64,000 nt of DNA from Muribaculaceae bacterium (GTDB lineage: Bacteria; Bacteroidota; Bacteroidia; Bacteroidales; Muribaculaceae): positions 111,320-175,319 of the forward strand of contig JAFSPZ010000028.1 in NCBI GenBank assembly GCA_017451225.1. Reading direction: 5' to 3'. Below the pieces are notes generated by a model. That model did no database searches, had not been told where the DNA came from, and saw only the letters and a program-made list of their open reading frames with translations. Positions 17,531-27,033 of this stretch are shown here, piece by piece. The position numbers were made by a program, and so were the translations under genes. Numbering within the stretch: position 1 is the first letter of the stretch; each line of letters opens with the position of its first letter.

Positions 17531-18613
17531 ATGTTTGACTTTAGTGTAGTCACAGAATGGTTTAATGACCTGCTTCTTGGAGTAATGCCCCAATGGTTGG
17601 CAACAACTATTGAGTGTGTGATTGTTGCAGTTTTGCTGCTACTGGCTTACACTGTGCTTGCGATGTTCTACATCATGTATGAGCGCTGGGTATGTGCTTG
17701 GTTTCAGTGCCGCCGTGGTCCATTGCGTGTGGGTCCATGGGGCTCGTTGCAGATTTTTGCTGATGTTATCAAGATGCTCATCAAGGAGGTTGTAGGACTT
17801 TGGAAGAGTGATAATTTCCTCCACAAGTTAGCTCCATATTTTGTGTTGGTAGCATCGGTAGTAGTGTTTGCATGTCTGCCATGGGGAAAGGGCCTTCAAG
17901 CAATAGATTTCAACATTGGAATCTTTTTCATGACAGCTGTATCATCGCTTGGTGTTGTTGGAATCCTATTGGCTGGCTGGTCGAGCAATAGTAAGTATAC
18001 TATGATTGGTGCTATGCGTAGTGGTGCCCAGATGATTAGCTATGAACTCTCAATTGGTTTGGCTATGCTCACAATTGTATGCTTAGCAGGTACAATGTCT
18101 GTTTCAGGACTTGTCGAAGCTCAAGAAAATGGTTGGTTTATCTTCACTGGACATATTCCTGCCATAATTGCTTTCATCATTTATGTGATTGCTGCGACTG
18201 CCGAGACTAACCGTGGCCCGTTCGACCTTCCTGAAGCTGAACATGAGCTCACCGCTGGATACCACACTGAGTATTCTGGTATCCACTTTGGTTTCTTCTA
18301 TCTTGCTGAGTATCTGAACCTTTTCATTGTGTCAGGCATCGCCACACTTCTTTTCTTAGGAGGTTGGATGCCATTGCACGTGAGTGGATGGGATGGTTTC
18401 AATGCTGTAATGGACTACATTCCATCTACTATTTGGTTCTTGGGTAAGGCCATATTAGTTTCATTTATTATCATTTGGTTCAAATGGTCATTCCCTCGCG
18501 TTCGCATCGATCAAATGTTGGCTCTTGAGTGGCGCTATTTGATGCCAATTGGTTTGTTCAATTTGGTGCTTATGGCTATTATCGTTAGCATGGGTTGGCA
18601 TTTTGCAGGATAA
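17531..18613 (+). CDS. nuoH: NADH-quinone oxidoreductase subunit H
   Basis: NuoH is the membrane subunit that closes the quinone pocket. The start is taken at the ATG at 17531 (MFDFSVVTEWF, 360 residues); an in-frame upstream ATG at 17465 would overlap nuoCD and adds a tail not expected in the family. The typical region RGPLRVGPWGSLQIFADVIK appears near residue 60, and AETNRGPFDLPEAEHELTAGY with the conserved acidic loop near residue 225. It is the last nuo gene before the ATP synthase genes, which begin 46 nt downstream. Confidence 0.94.
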   Translation: MFDFSVVTEWFNDLLLGVMPQWLATTIECVIVAVLLLLAYTVLAMFYIMYERWVCAWFQCRRGPLRVGPWGSLQIFADVIKMLIKEVVGLWKSDNFLHKLAPYFVLVASVVVFACLPWGKGLQAIDFNIGIFFMTAVSSLGVVGILLAGWSSNSKYTMIGAMRSGAQMISYELSIGLAMLTIVCLAGTMSVSGLVEAQENGWFIFTGHIPAIIAFIIYVIAATAETNRGPFDLPEAEHELTAGYHTEYSGIHFGFFYLAEYLNLFIVSGIATLLFLGGWMPLHVSGWDGFNAVMDYIPSTIWFLGKAILVSFIIIWFKWSFPRVRIDQMLALEWRYLMPIGLFNLVLMAIIVSMGWHFAG

Positions 18614-18647
18614 CACACTAACAAAATCAACAAAAAGCATATAATAA

Positions 18648-20162
<1,515 letters not shown>

Positions 20163-20190
20163 TATTGATATTATATAAGACTAACACATT

Positions 20191-20424
20191 ATGACACTTA
20201 AAATAATCTCGGCTGAGCAGATTGAATTTGAAGGCGAAGTAGATCAGGTGACCTTGCCAGGATCTCTGGGCTCTTTTCAGATTTTGAACAATCATGCGGC
20301 TATTATTTCTTCATTGGTGGCAGGAACTATGAGTTATCTCATGGGAGATAAAACCGAGGAAAGAGAGATAAAAGGTGGCATTGTCGATGTTAAGGATAAT
20401 GTTGTTAGTGTTTGTCTTTACTGA
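20191..20424 (+). CDS. atpC: ATP synthase F1 subunit epsilon, short form
   Basis: Only 77 residues are encoded, matching the N-terminal beta-sandwich (TLKIISAEQIEFEGEVDQVTLPG, then LGSFQILNNHAAIISSL). The C-terminal two-helix domain that inhibits ATP hydrolysis in other bacteria is absent. Short forms near 80 residues are usual in Bacteroidetes as I recall, so this is probably intact. It follows atpD by 28 nt. Confidence 0.92.
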   Translation: MTLKIISAEQIEFEGEVDQVTLPGSLGSFQILNNHAAIISSLVAGTMSYLMGDKTEEREIKGGIVDVKDNVVSVCLY

Positions 20425-20448
20425 TAAATATTGTAAATCTTCTATTAT

Positions 20449-21552
20449 ATGAAGAAAGTAATAACAGCAATAGTAGCACTGGTAATACTTGCGTTGATGG
20501 CATGGGGCTATGTTCAAAATGCCAGCCACAACCAAGACAAGGGCTTTGTTAAGGTTAATCCCAAAGAAATCATCTTTGAACACTTGGGAGATGCCTACGG
20601 TTGGGAAGTCCCGTTTTCTCATACCATGAGGATTCCTTTGCCTATTATTACTTTTGCACAAGATGGCAGCTTCCATTGCTTCATGTCAAGTGAGGTGACT
20701 GGCGGAGACATTTATCAGTCGAGTGGTGCTAGTTTTAAAATTTCTACCAACGAAGAAGGTGGATACAAAGGCAAGTTAGTACAAGTTCTAGATGATGGTT
20801 CAGAGTATCGGCCTTGGGATTTCTCAATAACTAAGAACGTTCTTGGAATTCTAATAGCTGCAGCACTAGTCATACTAATGGCTATGAGTTTGCGCAGGTG
20901 GTACAAACGTGAGAACATGAAAGGCCCCAAGGGGGTTAAGGGTATGCTCGAAGTGGTTGTTGATTTTGTTTATACCGACACTATTAAGCCCATTATGGGC
21001 AAGGATGCGCCAAAGTATGGCCCTTATCTACTGACGGCGTTTTTCTTCATTCTCACAATGAACCTACTTGGATTGATAGTTATTTTCCCAGGTGGTGCTA
21101 ATCTTACTGGCAATCTTGCAGTCACAATGGTGCTTGCTCTTATTACGTTTGCTGTTACTAACCTTACTGGAACAAGTCATTACTGGAAAGAAATCTTTTG
21201 GCCTGATGTGCCAACTGCTCTCAAATGCCCAGTTCCAATGATGCAACTTATTGAGTTCATTGGCATTTTAACCAAACCATTAGCGCTGATGGTTCGACTT
21301 TTTGCAAATATGCTTGGAGGCCACATGGTGGTAATTGTGTTAATATTGCTCATTTTTATCTTCACCGATTCGTTCAAGTCGGTAGCAGTTGGAGCTGGCA
21401 CCTCAGTTTTCTCAGTTTTCCTTGCACTGTTCATGTTGTTACTCGATACTTTGGTAAGCTTTATTCAAGCCTATGTTTTCACACTATTGTCTACTATATT
21501 CATCTCTATGGCACACGAGGGGAAACATGAGGCAGTAGAGGTTAACAATTAA
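20449..21552 (+). CDS. atpB: ATP synthase Fo subunit a
   Basis: Subunit a provides the proton half-channels. The 367-residue protein is longer than the E. coli form because of an N-terminal hydrophobic segment and an extracytoplasmic stretch of about 110 residues before the core helices. The essential arginine is at about residue 283 in LALMVRLFANMLGGH, and the last helix carries FIQAYVFTLLSTIF. I see no separate atpI-like gene between atpC and atpB. Confidence 0.94.
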   Translation: MKKVITAIVALVILALMAWGYVQNASHNQDKGFVKVNPKEIIFEHLGDAYGWEVPFSHTMRIPLPIITFAQDGSFHCFMSSEVTGGDIYQSSGASFKISTNEEGGYKGKLVQVLDDGSEYRPWDFSITKNVLGILIAAALVILMAMSLRRWYKRENMKGPKGVKGMLEVVVDFVYTDTIKPIMGKDAPKYGPYLLTAFFFILTMNLLGLIVIFPGGANLTGNLAVTMVLALITFAVTNLTGTSHYWKEIFWPDVPTALKCPVPMMQLIEFIGILTKPLALMVRLFANMLGGHMVVIVLILLIFIFTDSFKSVAVGAGTSVFSVFLALFMLLLDTLVSFIQAYVFTLLSTIFISMAHEGKHEAVEVNN

Positions 21553-21596
21553 TTTTGACTTTTTAGACATTAATAAATAATTAATATAAACATTAA

Positions 21597-21851
<255 letters not shown>

Positions 21852-21905
21852 TTAAAAGAGTTGAGTGAGAAGTTGTTTTTAAACAATATTAGCACCGAAA
21901 AGTAG

Positions 21906-22403
21906 ATGGAACTGTTTACGCCTGAATTTGGCCTGGTATTTTGGATGTTTTTGGCATTTGCATGCCTGTATTTCATCCTGGCAAAATGGGCATGGCCTTT
22001 TATCATCAAGAGCATGGATGAACGTGCTTCCTTGATTGATAAGGGTGTTGCCTACGCACAAGAGGCTAAGTCGCACCTCGATAATGCAAAAGCCGAGGCC
22101 GACGCTCTTGTTGCCGATGCACGTAAGCAACAGGCCGACATTTTGCGCGACGCAGCAAAGATGAAAACCGAAATCATCGAGCAGGCTAAGGCCGAAGCTG
22201 CAGTCGAGGCTAAGAAGGTGACCGATGCCGCTCAAGTGTCGATAGAACAGTCACGCAAAGAGAGTGAGCATCAGCTGCGCCAGGATGTTGGTGCCTATGC
22301 TTTGCAAATTGCAGAGCAGGTTATTCGCCGCAACATGAGCGATGATAAGGCGCAACGCGACCTGGTGAAGAAATTACTTACTGAGGTTGAATCGAATAAT
22401 TAA
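21906..22403 (+). CDS. atpF: ATP synthase Fo subunit b
   Basis: Subunit b is the peripheral stalk. The 165 residues show one N-terminal membrane helix (GLVFWMFLAFACLYFILAKW) followed by a long charged Ala/Glu/Lys-rich coiled coil. It lies between atpE and atpH, and the atpH start follows after 8 nt. The upstream gap contains AGCACCGAAA, a short motif seen again before nuoI. Confidence 0.94.
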   Translation: MELFTPEFGLVFWMFLAFACLYFILAKWAWPFIIKSMDERASLIDKGVAYAQEAKSHLDNAKAEADALVADARKQQADILRDAAKMKTEIIEQAKAEAAVEAKKVTDAAQVSIEQSRKESEHQLRQDVGAYALQIAEQVIRRNMSDDKAQRDLVKKLLTEVESNN

Positions 22404-22411
22404 TCAACACT

Positions 22412-22951
22412 ATGAACGACGGACTTATACCAAACCGATATGCTAAAGCGCTTTTCAAACTCTCTAAAGAGTGTGGAGACACTGCACAAGTCTATAAAGA
22501 GATGAAGCAGCTGGATTTAGCCTATGCATCCGAGAATGGTTTGAAGAAAGCTGTCAACAATCCGTTTTTGCCAATTATCGATAAGCTTAAGTTGCTTTGT
22601 GCAGCTTCTGGGTCATCGCTAGGCAGTACGTCGTCAAAGTTCATGGAGTTGGTTATCAAAAACAACCGAATTGACTTTATGCGTGCTATTGCTCTCGCTT
22701 TTATGAAGCAATATCGTGAGCTCAATGGCATTGCTAAGGTAGAAGTCGTCACTGCCACAACAATGGGTGATGACGAAATGAATGCTATTATCGATGTTGT
22801 TAAATCACAGTTGGGAGAAAAGACAATAGAATTAAGTAAGAGAGTGAATCCCGAACTAATAGGCGGTTTCACTGTCAATGTCGATTCTCGAGTGCTTGAC
22901 GCATCGGTTAAAAGCCAATTAGAAAAATTGCGTTTAAAACTCCTAAGTTAA
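22412..22951 (+). CDS. atpH: ATP synthase F1 subunit delta
   Basis: The delta subunit links the b stalk to the top of F1. The 179-residue protein has the family start [15 protein letters not shown] and the C-terminal signature [27 protein letters not shown]. Gaps to atpF and atpA are 8 and 10 nt, so the genes are surely one transcription unit. Confidence 0.95.
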   Translation: MNDGLIPNRYAKALFKLSKECGDTAQVYKEMKQLDLAYASENGLKKAVNNPFLPIIDKLKLLCAASGSSLGSTSSKFMELVIKNNRIDFMRAIALAFMKQYRELNGIAKVEVVTATTMGDDEMNAIIDVVKSQLGEKTIELSKRVNPELIGGFTVNVDSRVLDASVKSQLEKLRLKLLS

Positions 22952-22961
22952 TAAGAGTGAG

Positions 22962-24539
22962 ATGATAAACCCAAGTGAAATATCTGACATACTGAAACAG
23001 CAACTCAGCGACATCGAGAGCAAGGTGACGTTTGAGGAAGTAGGTACTGTGCTTGAGGTTGGCGACGGTGTTGCCCATGTCTATGGACTGGAGAATGTTG
23101 AAGCCAATGAGCTTGTTGAGTTTGAAAATGGAGTTACTGGCGTTGCTATGAACCTTGAAGAAAGCAACGTGGGTGTGATTCTTATGGACAAAGTTGACAG
23201 TGTGGCCGAGGGCATGAAAGTGCGTCGCACAGGGGAAATCGCTTCAATACCTGTAGGTGAAGGACTACTTGGACGTGTTATCAACGTTCTGGGTGAGCCT
23301 CTTGACGGCAAGGGACCTATCGAGGGCGAACTTGTGCGTCTACCTCTAGAGCGTAAGGCTCCTGGCGTTATTTTTCGTCAGCCTGTGAACCAGCCTCTGC
23401 AAACAGGACTTAAGGCTATCGACTCGATGATTCCCATTGGCCGAGGTCAACGTGAGCTCATCATTGGTGACCGCCAGATAGGAAAAACTGCTATCGCTGT
23501 TGATACTATTATCAACCAGAAAGAAGGTTATGAATCTGGAAAACCTGTTTATTGCATCTATGTAGCAATAGGCCAAAAGGCATCGACTGTTGCTGCTCTT
23601 GTCAACCAGCTCAATCAGCATGGCGCTATGCCCTATAGTGTGGTTATCGCTGCTACTGCTGCCGACTCGGCATCAATGCGCTATTATGCGCCATTTGCCG
23701 GTGCAGCTATTGGCGAATACTTCCGTGATACTGGCCGTGACGCTCTGGTAGTTTATGACGACTTGTCAAAGCAAGCTGTTGCTTATCGTGAGATTTCGCT
23801 CATTCTCAAGCGCCCATCCGGACGTGAGGCATATCCTGGTGACATTTTCTATCTGCACAGCCGCTTGCTTGAGCGTGCTGCCAAGATTAATGAGAACCAG
23901 AAGGTGGCCGAGGCAATGAACGATCTTCCTACTGCTCTTAAAGGCAAAGTGAAAGGTGGAGGCTCGCTTACAGCACTTCCTATCATTGAGACCCAAGCAG
24001 GCGACGTGAGCGCATACATCCCAACAAACGTGATATCAATTACCGATGGACAGATTTATCTTGAAACAGCCCTCTTCAACAACGGTATTCGTCCCGCTGT
24101 TAATGTTGGTATTTCGGTATCTCGTGTTGGTGGTAATGCTCAAATCAAAGCAATGAAGAAGGTTGCTGGTACTCTAAAGATTGCACAGGCCCAGTTCCGT
24201 GAGCTAGAGTCTTTCACCAAGTTTGGCGGTGATATCGATCCCGTTACCGCACGCACAATTGACACAGGTCGCAAGAATGAGCGACTACTAGTTCAACCAC
24301 AATATAAGCCTGTTCCTGTTGAAGAACAAATTGCTGTAATTTACTGTGGTGTGAACGGGCTGCTTGAAAGCGTGCCAATGGACAAAGTCGCCGAGTTTGA
24401 ACAACTTCTCATACAGTACTTACATGCTAAACATCAAGAAGACGTTCTTGATGTATTAAAGTGTGGCAAGATTGATGATGAAGTTATGACAAAGCTCAAA
24501 GATGCAGCCAGTGAGATTTCGGGCAAGTATAATGCATAA
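22962..24539 (+). CDS. atpA: ATP synthase F1 subunit alpha
   Basis: The alpha subunit holds the non-catalytic nucleotide sites. The 525 residues show the N-terminal barrel, the P-loop GDRQIGKT (169-176, with Ile where Thr is usual but within the GxxxxGKT pattern), [22 protein letters not shown], and the family signature stretch [14 protein letters not shown]. It sits 10 nt behind atpH. Confidence 0.97.
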   Translation: MINPSEISDILKQQLSDIESKVTFEEVGTVLEVGDGVAHVYGLENVEANELVEFENGVTGVAMNLEESNVGVILMDKVDSVAEGMKVRRTGEIASIPVGEGLLGRVINVLGEPLDGKGPIEGELVRLPLERKAPGVIFRQPVNQPLQTGLKAIDSMIPIGRGQRELIIGDRQIGKTAIAVDTIINQKEGYESGKPVYCIYVAIGQKASTVAALVNQLNQHGAMPYSVVIAATAADSASMRYYAPFAGAAIGEYFRDTGRDALVVYDDLSKQAVAYREISLILKRPSGREAYPGDIFYLHSRLLERAAKINENQKVAEAMNDLPTALKGKVKGGGSLTALPIIETQAGDVSAYIPTNVISITDGQIYLETALFNNGIRPAVNVGISVSRVGGNAQIKAMKKVAGTLKIAQAQFRELESFTKFGGDIDPVTARTIDTGRKNERLLVQPQYKPVPVEEQIAVIYCGVNGLLESVPMDKVAEFEQLLIQYLHAKHQEDVLDVLKCGKIDDEVMTKLKDAASEISGKYNA

Positions 24540-24570
24540 TATTATTTGTTGATTTTAAGGTTTAGCTTTA

Positions 24571-25458
24571 ATGGCAACACTTCGTGAACTTAAAGGACGC
24601 ATTGGTTCGGTTGCTTCGACCGAGAAGACCACGAGCGCGATGAAGATGATTTCGTCGGCCAAGATGCACAAGGCTACTGGACAGTTGCAGCGCCTAAAAC
24701 CCTATCGTGGAATGGTGCGTGACGTGCTCAGCCATTTACTGATGACCGACCAGGAATTTGTCTCACCTCTTATAGAGGAGCGTGAAGTGAAGAGCGTTGC
24801 GTTGGTTGTTTATGGCAGCGATGACGGCTTGTGTGGTGCGTTCAATATTAACATCTTCAAGAAATTGCTTGATGCCATTGATGAACTTAAAAATCAATTT
24901 GGCAAAGGATTGAAAATAACTGTAATTCCAGTTGGAAAGAAGATGTCGAAGGCTGTGCACAAAATTGACTCTAAAAATGTCAATGTGGAGGATGTCCAGT
25001 ATATGAGCACACGAAGCACAATGGAGCAGCTCACCGATTTCACCGAGTTGCTTCGCAGTCGTTTTGTCGATCACACTTATGACCGAGTTGATGTTGCCTA
25101 CATGCAATATGTGAGTTCAAGCCGTCAGCTTATGACACATGAGCAGTTGCTGCCTTTGAGTGCCGATGCTCTTGCTAAAGATGTTGACCCTCGAGCTGCT
25201 GCAAGTCCTTGCATCTTTGAACCTGATGCTAATAGTATCTTCAACAGTGTGCTCCCATTGCACTTGCGCTCAACAATGCAGGAAGTATTTGTTTCAAGTA
25301 CTGCTTCGGAACAAGCTTCACGTGTGATGGCGATGCAGACTGCAAGTGACAATGCTGCCGAGCTTCTCGAAGAGCTGAATCTTGAATATAACAAACTGCG
25401 TCAGCAGAGCATCACCACCGAGCTACTCGATATTCTGGGAGGGCAAGTGGAACGATAA
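24571..25458 (+). CDS. atpG: ATP synthase F1 subunit gamma
   Basis: The gamma subunit is the central rotor shaft. The 295-residue protein opens with the typical LRELKGRIGSVASTEKTTSAMKMISSAKM and closes with the conserved helix RVMAMQTASDNAAELLEELNLEYNKLRQQSITTELLDI. It is the last gene of the ATP synthase block. The 132-nt gap after it is the longest in the cluster and contains possible hairpins. Confidence 0.96.
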   Translation: MATLRELKGRIGSVASTEKTTSAMKMISSAKMHKATGQLQRLKPYRGMVRDVLSHLLMTDQEFVSPLIEEREVKSVALVVYGSDDGLCGAFNINIFKKLLDAIDELKNQFGKGLKITVIPVGKKMSKAVHKIDSKNVNVEDVQYMSTRSTMEQLTDFTELLRSRFVDHTYDRVDVAYMQYVSSSRQLMTHEQLLPLSADALAKDVDPRAAASPCIFEPDANSIFNSVLPLHLRSTMQEVFVSSTASEQASRVMAMQTASDNAAELLEELNLEYNKLRQQSITTELLDILGGQVER

Positions 25459-25590
25459 ACTTGAATAAGATGCCATCGGTGATCGGTTGTTTATGCCTGT
25501 CGGCACCACGGCACATCAATATATTTTTTAAGGCATAAAAGTAGTTATTAGAGTGTTGCTTAAACACAGCACCGAAATAAACATAATTAT
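25459..25590 (+). other. atpG-nuoI junction with hairpins
   Basis: This is the longest non-coding gap in the nuo-atp cluster. TTTATGCC (25490-25497) and GGCATAAA (25532-25539) are perfect complements. Inside them GCC...GGC pairings precede a T-run at about 25524-25529, so a partial terminator or a processing hairpin is possible. AGCACCGAAA (25568-25577) precedes nuoI, and I see no TAnnTTTG element. Confidence 0.4.
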
Positions 25591-26181
25591 ATGAACATCA
25601 AGGAGTATTTCTCTTCACTATTTGAGGGAACTCACAGCCTCATCAAAGGTATGGAAGTGACAGGTAAAGAACTCTTTACCAAGAAAGTCACCGAACAATA
25701 TCCCGAGAACAGAGCTGAATTGAAAATCCCCGAGAGATTTAGAGCTACGTTGCAGTTCATCTATGATGACGAGGGCTACCACAAGTGCATCGCTTGCAAG
25801 ACATGTGAGCGCAATTGTCCTAATGGTACCATACAAATAATAACTCGCATGGTAGACCTGCCCAATGGCAAGAAAAAGATGAAGCTTGACAAGTATATGT
25901 ATGATTTGGGAAGCTGCACCTTCTGTGGACTTTGTGTTAGCACATGTCCGACCGATGCCATTGAGTTCTCTAACGACTTTGAGCAGGCGGTGTTCCGTCG
26001 TGAGGCCCTTCTCAAGCAGCTCAACTATCTGCCCGAGAAGGAAAAGCCTGCACTTGCGCTGAAACCTGCTCCTGCAACTAAGCCTGAGGCTACTGACAAG
26101 GTTGCCCCTCAAGACGAGGCTACCAAGGTCATTGAGCCTAAGGATGTTCAAACTAATGTAGAACAAAAAGAAACAGAATAA
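25591..26181 (+). CDS. nuoI: NADH-quinone oxidoreductase subunit I (2 x [4Fe-4S])
   Basis: NuoI carries two [4Fe-4S] clusters on the path to N2. The 196-residue protein has CIACKTCERNCP (Cys66, 69, 72, 76) and CTFCGLCVSTCP (Cys109, 112, 115, 119). Beyond residue ~150 it has a low-complexity tail of about 45 residues rich in Ala, Pro, Lys, Glu and Gln, not part of the conserved fold. nuoJ starts one base after its stop. Confidence 0.95.
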   Translation: MNIKEYFSSLFEGTHSLIKGMEVTGKELFTKKVTEQYPENRAELKIPERFRATLQFIYDDEGYHKCIACKTCERNCPNGTIQIITRMVDLPNGKKKMKLDKYMYDLGSCTFCGLCVSTCPTDAIEFSNDFEQAVFRREALLKQLNYLPEKEKPALALKPAPATKPEATDKVAPQDEATKVIEPKDVQTNVEQKETE

Positions 26182-26182
26182 T

Positions 26183-26698
26183 ATGGAGTCACTCGGAAAT
26201 GTAATCATGTATGTTATAATTGCTTTGACAATTATAGTATTTTCGGTGCTTGCGGTGACGACAAAGAAGATTTTGCGCTCAGCTACCTATTTGCTGTTTG
26301 TTTTATTGGCGACAGCAGCTATCTATTTCCAAATGGATTATGAGTTCCTGGGAGCAACACAGATTGCCGTCTATGCAGGTGGTATTGTTGTCTTGTTTGT
26401 GTTTGCTATTATGCTTACACACAAGCCTGGCGAGGATGCCGAACCACTCACTTCCCACAAGCGTATCCTTGGGTTGGTTGCTTGTTGTGCTGGTGTAGTG
26501 TTGTGCGGTGTCGCACTCTTTGGATATGCTAAGTTTTGCAGTCAAACTCTGCCTTCGATGAGTGAATTCAACATCGACCGCCTTGGGCAAATGCTGCTTA
26601 GTACCGACAAGTATGGATATCTGCTGCCATTTGAGGCTGTGAGCGTATTGCTGCTTGCATGCATCATAGGTGGTGTTGTAATAGCACGCAAACGTTAA
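26183..26698 (+). CDS. nuoJ: NADH-quinone oxidoreductase subunit J
   Basis: NuoJ is a membrane subunit with five helices. The 171 residues include the conserved helix region YLLFVLLATAAIYFQMDYEFLGATQIAVYAGGIVVLFVFAIML, typical of helix 3 with its pi-bulge, and the C-terminal LPFEAVSVLLLACIIGGVVIARK. It starts directly behind nuoI. Confidence 0.95.
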   Translation: MESLGNVIMYVIIALTIIVFSVLAVTTKKILRSATYLLFVLLATAAIYFQMDYEFLGATQIAVYAGGIVVLFVFAIMLTHKPGEDAEPLTSHKRILGLVACCAGVVLCGVALFGYAKFCSQTLPSMSEFNIDRLGQMLLSTDKYGYLLPFEAVSVLLLACIIGGVVIARKR

Positions 26699-26701
26699 AG
26701 A

Positions 26702-26709
26702 AAGGAGGA
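26702..26709 (+). promoter_or_regulatory. Canonical Shine-Dalgarno site of nuoK
   Basis: AAGGAGGA lies 6 nt before the nuoK ATG. Most starts in the window have no such sequence, so this one stands out. Confidence 0.7.
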
Positions 26710-26715
26710 TAAGAA

Positions 26716-27027
26716 ATGGATTTAACTTTATTAATGTATCTAATCCCCAGTCTTGTGATGTTTGGCTGTGGCTTGTATGGATTCATCACCCGTAAGAATA
26801 TGATAGCAATGTTGATTTCTCTTGAGTTGATGCTTAACTCAGTAGACATCAATTTTGTAGTGTTTAACCGTTATTTGTTCCCTGCCCAACATGAGGGCAT
26901 GTTCTTCGCATTGTTTGCCATAGCTATTGCTGCTGCCGAAACAGCTGTTGCAATCGCTATCATTATCAATGTGTATAGGCTTGCTAAGAATGTTGACATC
27001 AACCAAATAACCAAATTGAAATTCTAA
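26716..27027 (+). CDS. nuoK: NADH-quinone oxidoreductase subunit K
   Basis: NuoK is a three-helix membrane subunit that takes part in proton transfer. The 103 residues show LISLELMLNSVDINFVVF with the conserved Glu of helix 2, and FAIAIAAAETAVAIAIIINVYR with the Glu of helix 3. It has an unusually strong ribosome binding site. nuoL starts 6 nt after it. Confidence 0.96.
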   Translation: MDLTLLMYLIPSLVMFGCGLYGFITRKNMIAMLISLELMLNSVDINFVVFNRYLFPAQHEGMFFALFAIAIAAAETAVAIAIIINVYRLAKNVDINQITKLKF

Positions 27028-27033
27028 ACAGTT

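Noticed and set aside
25618-26208. A 196-residue open frame on the minus strand opposite nuoI
   Set aside because: It lies entirely over nuoI, which has both ferredoxin motifs and a fitting operon position.
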